64,000 nt of DNA from Hydractinia symbiolongicarpus (Eukaryota; Cnidaria; Hydrozoa; Anthoathecata; Hydractiniidae), in contig NC_079887.1 in the NCBI RefSeq assembly GCF_029227915.1, positions 11,284,001 to 11,348,000 of the forward strand, read 5' to 3'. The position numbers and the translations under genes are program-made. The stretch's first letter is position 1; every line of letters starts with the position of its first letter. Below are positions 57,501 through 64,000 of the stretch, one piece after another. A model generated the notes under the pieces. It ran no database searches and was not told the origin of the DNA. It saw only the letters and a list, made by a program, of their open reading frames with translations.

Positions 57501-60500
57501 GCACATACCTCTATCCTTGTGAAATTTTTCACAAGTTTTGACGGCAATTAATATGTCATTGGAATTGACTTCTCCCTAAACCAAATCAGCAACATGTAGC
57601 ATATCTTGTTTTAAAAGCATATAAAAATTTTATTAAAACCTTAGATATGCTTAACAAAATTTTATTTTCAGCTGAAAATGCGCTTATTGTATGACTGTTT
57701 GTATTTTTTAGACAGGACAATGTTATACTTTCATACAAAATTGTTACATGACTTTTAAATGATGCAAAAATGGAATGTGTGATGAACTGAAAGCAAAGCG
57801 AATTACTAATTATTGATGTACTGCCAAATATATCATGGATCAGGAAGAACAGAACAATAAAATACACCACACAAGACTCTTGCAATACACTGAAATTATT
57901 TAATTTATATAATACTCAAACTTACACATGCAGGTTCTTCATATTGTACTGTAGAAACACAAGAATCTTCTTTTAAAGCTTTGTTTATGCAAAATTCAGG
58001 TACATCAGTCAATCTGGTTCCTTGCTCATTATCGAAAAAAAACATTGCAATCTGGATAACAAGAAACAATTCGTGTACGCAAGGTTTTCAGTTTATCAAA
58101 AACAAAAGAATTTTCCAAGACATATAAATCTATAAATTGTTTTTTTGTGACATGAAATTAGGAAATTCTTACTTCATGTTTGACATCAATTGAGAAAGAC
58201 ATGCCAGGAGGTTTATCTTCCAACCTTTTAACAGTTCTGCAAAGAAAGAACAGTAAGTATACAATCTTGTTTCTGTTTTTGCAGAAAAAAAATTTGTCGT
58301 TCTGCTCACGTAACATCCTACAGAGAAAGTTCTTTTGACTTTAAAACTAGCCAATGGGGCGCCCTTAACAAGCAAACAAACAAACACAAGCAGAATGGAG
58401 ATTTTCCAACAAATAATGATATCCTGATATATGTGTCTAAACCATTACAGTATCCTTAAGCAAACAATTTATCTTTACCTCTCCAGTAACGCTATTGACA
58501 ATGCCCAGCCCGCATCAAAATCTGGAAATTTAAAAGATGCAGGATTTTGATGAAATGCAAAATGGTGTATAATTGAAGCTTCGTGATCATGAAGAGCATG
58601 GCCAAGAAAAAGATCCTGTGGATAAAAATTGCAATGAAACAAAATCATAGGGATTGAAAGAAAATAATTGTTGAATGGATGAAAAATTTATCACCTTTTT
58701 TTCATCATATCTTTCAAGCACTTTTAACAATCCTTTTAAATCGATTTTAGTAATATCTTCACAAAAGTAAATCCACTTTGCTTTGTTATTGTAAGTTAGA
58801 AATAGGCTAAAAGAAAAAATATATATCCATGTTAAGTCTGACTCAATGTGAAAGTGAAGGAAATAAAGTAATATGGAAGCTATAACTTTATACCATGTGG
58901 TAACACTACTGCTAGAAAACCAACATGAAACCTTACATATATTCAAGAGAAATAGTGTACTGTTTCTTTATTACTCAGAACCAGCCTAATGAAGTAATAC
59001 ATTTGACTGGATGTGCTAACCACAAATACTAATATTAGCTTTCATCTTGGTAACTAAAGCATGCACAGTTTAAAAATTATTGCAACATACTGTTTCAATA
59101 TGGGAAGTATTGTCCATGCGTTGGGATCAGCCCATTCTTCATGCAGCATAAGAACATGCACAAGCTCCTATATGAGAAACACTTAGATTATTCTTTGCTT
59201 TTCCACCTTTGCCAATCTTTACATTTAAAAGGTTGTGTAAAAACAAAATTTATTATGTCTTAACAAAACTTATTATTCAGGTTCTAATACAAAAACAATC
59301 AATGTCATAACTGCAAAACATACAACTACAAAATATAAGACCTGGTCAATTTTTTTTGATTCTGTAACCAAGTTGCTTTTTATAAGCTGTGCTGCAGCCT
59401 TGCTTTTTCTATCATGAGAATTTCTGATTACAACAACTAGTTCCTTGGGTTCCACTAAAATAATGGAAAATATAAATCATAGAATTTAAAATGACAAAAT
59501 TCATTCTCTGTAAAATACATAAAATATATGTTTTATGTTAGGGTTCCTTTAAGGTTACATTTTTGCTCCTTATGTAGCTTCCAGTCAATTCTGACTCAAC
59601 TTTGATTACTGGCTTAAAACTCTATGCTTGAAAAGTGTTTTCACCATTATTTCAAAGCTTCAAACAGAAATGCAGATTGTGCTACACATATAAATATTTA
59701 ACACAATTATGTAATATTTGTATGTATGTTGTATTAGCTTTGAGGGACAGCTATCGACTTAATTGGTAAACCAAGTAAATATAAGGTCACATTAGCCACT
59801 TTTCTGGACACAAATAAATTTAAAAGGATGATTTCTGTAACAAATTTCTTCAGCTTAACTGTCATAACAGCAAGGAAAGGGTTGCATTGACCTGAAAGAT
59901 CTTTTAAAGACCAGAAATTTTGTTTAGAGTTACATCAATGTTGATTTAATTTGTTTCCTTGTTTTTCTTATTGCATTATAATTTTTTTATTACCTAAACC
60001 ATGGACTGTCGATTCAGATACCTAAAAAATAATAATGTAGTGGAAGATATACAATGGATGAAAACATTTCAATAACACTTTTAACAATGTTATATGCCAT
60101 GTATAACGAGTTTACATCTTAATTGTGACATACTTTTTCAAATATGAGCATAAACAATGAAATTTTTAGACAAACATAAAACTTTTTTTGCAATTAATGC
60201 TGCTATTGAGACTTTTTAGAAAATTCAAAATTGTCACTTTATAGCATTTATTGATAAGTAACTTCATGCAAAAAAAGATAACCTGTGCAAACATAGATGC
60301 GAAAAAAAATTCTGACACATTTTAGGTTTGTTGCCTAGTAAGCAGATTTTTCCTGCACACAGGAAAAAATGAAATTTGCAGACAATGATCTGTACTAAAA
60401 TTTTAGTCCTTTTATAGAAAAAGGTAATAATAAAGTTAAAAGAAAAACTCAAAAAACGCATATTTTTGGGGCAGATTTTGTTTTTTTTACCCAAAATAGC

Positions 60501-62168
60501 AACATTATTATTTTTACAAAAATTCAAAAATTTCACCTTCTAAAAATTATTGATCAGTAACTTTGTGTCACCAGAAAAAACTTATGATATCCAAATCTAG
60601 AGAAACGCTGTGATGTACAGACAGATCGAAATCCATAAATTATTGCTATCACACTGACCAAAAACATAAATTTGACCATCAGCAGACACTTTTCCATTTA
60701 TAAGACGTTGCACACAAATCATTTTTACCATAAAGATCTTGGCATTGGAAATAGTAGGACACTTTACACAACAAAGGTCACAAGACAGGACAGTTATATT
60801 AATATAAATATAAATATATTTCATTGTTTAGTGTGATGCATTAACACAAAAAGTGGTAAATTATGATGGGAAGGTTGAAGATGGTCATGAAAACCCCGAT
60901 TTTTTTTGATTTTTTTTGATTTAAAATTTTTGTCTTTTCATATTTCTCAGGTGAATTACATGAATATGTAACCAGTCCAAGTGAAAATCTGCTGAAAATT
61001 ATTCTTACCATTTGATCATCATCTGAATAAACAACTAGAAGAAATGAATAGGGAAATTAATCATAATAGGTAGTCAAAATTAGTAACAGGGTCAAGCTCA
61101 CGGCCGTTTTAAGCTATGTTGCTCTTATTCACCCTCTTTTCATACTAGCATGGTTTGGACGGAAACCTCTAATTCAAGTAGTGAATTATAAGTTATACTT
61201 ACAGTACAGTCTGAATGTAATCTACCGCATACACGCTAATATCACACCTTTGCGTGGAGGACGGCAGTCGTTTGTCTTTTGTTATAATTAAATCCCTTAA
61301 GGGTTTCGCGAGTTTATATTTGCGTGTTAAAAAACAATGCGCTCGCGAAGAAATATCAGAGCAAATATATTTCTTGTAATAGCAAGATGCATTGTGTAAA
61401 TGTATTGATAAGCTATTCCCTTAAGTATTAGCGTGAAGTAATTAAATAATAAAAATATTTCGTGAAGTTTTATAATACATTGCGCGAAAATATATTGTTG
61501 ATTTAATTACTTAAAAAGATTCCAGCGCATTTAATTTAAGAAACATACAAGAAGTATTATTACTATTAAATGCCGCTTTTCGTTTATGAACTTTTAAAAT
61601 GGGATCTTAAAGAACATTTCTATCGCCGCTTTTCGTTTATAAACTTTTAAAATGTGATCTAAAAAGACGTTTCCATCGCTGCTTTTCGTTTTCAAACTTT
61701 TAAAATGCGATTTAAAAAAAACATTTCTATCACCGCTTTTCGTTTTTAAATTTATTAAAATGCGATCTAAAAAAACATTTCTATCGTTGCTTTATGCTTA
61801 TAAACTTTTAATATGCGATCTAAAAAAACGCTTAATTACTGCAATTAAAAATTTTCAAACGAGTTCGCGCAAAATAGATTGCTAAAATTAATCTTGCAAC
61901 CTATTGTGATTAAACAATCCATCGCGTGGGGTCATTGTTTATCAGCGAGGCAATTATTTTCTTAAAAAAAACGAAAGCTATCGCAATTTTATTGTTCTGT
62001 GTAACTATTCATGCGAGTTTTGCGTCCGCGGTAGATTACATTCAGACTGTACTGTAATATATATACACGACACCATTTTAAAGGATGAAAATATGTTATA
62101 TATATGTATAACAAGATAAGTGACATACCTGCTAAGAGAACCAAAATTATAATGAAGTAAAGATTCAT
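54588..62168 (-). CDS. B3GLCT: Beta-1,3-glucosyltransferase (B3GLCT-like), 14 exons
   Basis: The product adds glucose to O-fucose on thrombospondin type 1 repeats in the ER lumen, following POFUT2. Exons (minus): 62129-62168, 61009-61034, 59994-60021, 59342-59454, 59091-59167, 58695-58806, 58479-58615, 58173-58236, 57926-58051, 57509-57575, 56898-57105, 56227-56352, 55457-55598, 54588-54752. Phases all agree; 476 residues (human about 498). The start [13 protein letters not shown] is a signal peptide. The N-terminal half carries [32 protein letters not shown] and [17 protein letters not shown]; the C-terminal GT31 catalytic domain carries [40 protein letters not shown] (Asp triad about 327-329), FLGERYGYG-like [34 protein letters not shown] and [11 protein letters not shown]. 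It ends in KQEL, a KDEL-type ER-retention signal. Intron 1 carries a MITE. Confidence 0.95.
56401..56670 (-). CDS. Unassigned 89-codon frame inside a B3GLCT intron
   Basis: An ATG-initiated frame on the same strand, between B3GLCT exons 56227-56352 and 56898-57105. The product has a short hydrophobic N-terminus ([12 protein letters not shown]) followed by a mixed-composition sequence ([36 protein letters not shown]). It is not low complexity. Splicing it into B3GLCT would end the protein because it closes with tandem stops. It could be a nested small gene, a poison exon, a transposon fragment or chance. I do not recognise it. Confidence 0.3.
   Translation of the reverse strand: MLLLLISISTRAVFTGKGHYLTVEEIRRKKFHSLFLNGFFPNKVTEFLALPCINEKSLSANNLPAKVCFQKYYSLAKRIPDKVFGRIDD
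61202..62054. mobile_element. Tc1/mariner-type MITE in B3GLCT intron 1
   Basis: 853 bp with perfect 27-bp terminal inverted repeats (61202-61228 and 62028-62054, beginning CAGTACAGTCTG) flanked by TA on both sides (61200-61201, 62055-62056). CAGT termini and TA target duplication are the hallmark of Tc1/mariner elements. There is no transposase frame, so it is non-autonomous. Identical TIRs suggest recent mobility. Confidence 0.9.
61572..61828. repeat. About 55-bp tandem repeat inside the MITE
   Basis: Around five imperfect units each beginning gcttttcgttt and containing acttttaaaatg, cgatctaaaaa and catttctatc. The array is internal to the MITE and asymmetrically placed. Confidence 0.85.
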
Positions 62169-63261
62169 TTTAAAGATGTGTAGAACCTATACCAAATATA
62201 GAAAGAGTTTTAAACTTTATTTTAGAAATTAGTAGGCATCATTGAAAACTTTAAAAACATATATAATAAACACATATTTGCATAGTATACACTATTTTAC
62301 TGAAAAAAATAATTGTAACGTTTGCAAATAGAATTTTGTCACTTTATCATAAAAAAAACATTAAATACAATAAAACTATTTCATTTTGCATTCTAACTTA
62401 ACAAATGAAAATTTAGGTTTTAATAAATATTTGAGCAGGGTTATATTTCTTTTTTGAAAAGTCAGACCTAACCCAAATACTTTATTTCATGTAGAGTTGT
62501 TGTTATTAAAATTGCAACTATTGCAAAATTTAAAAAGCTTTATCAAGCAAGTGTTTAAGATTGTGCTTGCCTGGCAAATAAAAAGCTGCTATTTTCTAAA
62601 ATTATATTCCACATTTTTTAGAAAAAAAAGATTGCATATCTTTGTAACTCAAAATAAAGAAAGATATTTTTGCAAATGTAAAACACACTGAATGATATCA
62701 GCCCTAGCCTTAGCTAGCTACTAGTAAGCTAATAAAGCCAGCTGGGTAGCTAAAAAAATCAATGACAAGCCCGTACAAATGTTTAAATGGTTAGTGGAGT
62801 TTTTTGTAGCTACATGTGCACACATTCTTATATTCTTATAGGTTAAAAAAAGACATAGCTATAGCTTGCTTCCCTTCTTTAGGAACACAAGATCATAAGG
62901 CACCCAGAAATTACTTTAAATACGACTTCGTTTAATTTGCTAGCTAAGTAAATTTTTTGGTGGGTTATCATATGAGGTGTTAACTAGCTAGCTAGCTAAT
63001 TTGCAATCGCTTCAGTTTTCCTTCGCAGACTTTTATAGTTAGCGCTGTTTAATTAGTTCTATACGTTTAGCTTTACGAAAACTGAAGGAAATGTTTTTAC
63101 ATGTTTTACAAAATATTTATCTGAAAGAAATGCTCCACGTAGTAATGACTGATTAATCGTCTTTTGTTCGCACGTTGTTATTTGTTTATGAACCCGCTAA
63201 AAACCCTTTCCTTTCATGGCCACAATACTAAATACAGTGACTTTCCTTTGTAGTATATGCG
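62169..63261. other. B3GLCT upstream region
   Basis: Contains the B3GLCT promoter and 5' UTR by position. Nothing else recognised; agctagct-rich short tracts occur near 62711 and 62987. Confidence 0.35.
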
Positions 63262-63410
63262 ATGGTCTTGGGTTGTACTGAATGCGGGTCAAAAAACATA
63301 AAAGGTCCAAAGTTCACCTTTTTTGCTCTATCGAGGCGAAAAAAGTTTGGAAGAAGGCAACCAAGTCTTTTGCATTCTACTCAGACTTGAATAAAGTTAA
63401 AGGTATTTAA
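63262..63410 (+). pseudogene. THAP-like zinc-finger fragment
   Basis: An ATG frame begins MVLGCTECGSKNIKGPKFTF and continues FALSRRKK. A -1/+2 shift near 63350 then gives VWKKATKSFAFYSDLNKV. The Met-x-x-x-Cys-x2-Cys start, the Phe-x-x-Phe spacing and the Arg-Lys-Lys-x-Trp are reminiscent of the N-terminus of a THAP domain. The domain is incomplete and needs a frameshift, so this is either a decayed copy or a first exon with a misread boundary. Low certainty. Confidence 0.25.
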
Positions 63411-64000
63411 GCAAGCTCTCGAGAATAAATATACCGCCCACATGTAATATTGTGGTTAGCCAGGAGATCTAGCATAATTTTTCTTACCATCAGTTAGACA
63501 TCCTCGAATAAGGCTTTTTAGTTAACTGGACTAAATTGCTGTTGTTTCCAATAAAACACCAAGCATGCTCCCAAGCCCAGAGCTCTTCTCATGTGTAGCT
63601 TAAGACCAAAGGGAATTCTCATCACAGTTTCTTGTATGAGAAGTGTTCGAAAACGCATGCAGGAAATTTTATTATTAATTATTATGTTGCCAACCATGTC
63701 ATAGGAAGATGAAAATAGGTGGAAGGTATATAACATAAACAAATGTTTTTGAAAGATGTGTACCTAACAAATAGCGATGGTGACGAAAACCAGGTTTCAC
63801 TCATTCTGCAAATTATATAAATGCGTTTTACTTCTTTACCAAAACGCCACCTTGGATCAGGAAAAGCGAATGATTTATCATAAGTAAAATGAAGTTTTTA
63901 CACAAATAATGATGAAGATTTTAAAAATAATGAACTTTTTTACACCTGTTGTTAACTGAATTGAGAAATCCCACTCCCTGTTATTTACCCGGTCACTTGA
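63411..64000. other. Right edge, no gene seen
   Basis: AT-rich sequence; the frame at 63518-63742 (minus) is not recognisable. Confidence 0.35.

Overview
The window is AT-rich, intron-rich animal genomic DNA. Intron style, gene repertoire, Copia-type retroelements with metazoan relatives and a dispersed short repeat built on CCTGGGAACGAGG fit a non-bilaterian invertebrate, most likely a cnidarian. That placement is inference, because no species-diagnostic sequence is present. Four protein-coding genes can be read exon by exon with consistent splice phases, together with two tRNA genes and many transposable-element remains.

Layout. 587-9164 (minus): 5' two thirds of an SLC13-family sodium/dicarboxylate (citrate) cotransporter gene, continuing past the left edge. 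10281-16490 (minus): nested retroelement cluster with an internally deleted Copia remnant, a broken non-LTR reverse transcriptase and a larger decayed Copia element with tRNA-iMet primer sites. 16490-21600: gene-poor, with small LINE and Copia RNase H relics. 21637-22497 (plus): sesquipedalian/PHETA-type PH protein with its C-terminal F&H motif. 23984-24161: 75-bp-arm inverted repeat. 27632-28180 (plus): truncated LINE 3' end. 29356-49570 (plus): complete 53-exon HIP1/HIP1R/Sla2 gene (about 1187 residues). 50868-51367: 21-bp tandem array. 52175-52533: two identical convergent tRNA-Trp(CCA) genes. 54588-62168 (minus): complete 14-exon beta-1,3-glucosyltransferase (B3GLCT-like) gene (about 476 residues), with a Tc1/mariner-type MITE in intron 1. 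63262 onwards: a weak THAP-like fragment.

The genes do not form a pathway. PHETA (endosome, OCRL partner) and HIP1R (clathrin-actin coupling) both act in endocytic traffic, but their proximity is probably accidental. B3GLCT acts in the ER on O-fucosylated thrombospondin repeats; SLC13 acts at the plasma membrane.

The most striking observation is the exon architecture of the HIP1R coiled coil. From 38018 to 42371 the exons alternate strictly between 48 and 69 nt, all phase 0, giving a 39-residue (16+23) repeat. This looks like serial duplication of an exon pair and accounts for the protein being about 120 residues longer than vertebrate HIP1R. Other points of interest are two GC-AG introns in that gene, a duplicated splice donor in the SLC13 gene, a pre-miRNA-like intronic hairpin, and a Copia remnant whose gag is fused by deletion to the start of RT.
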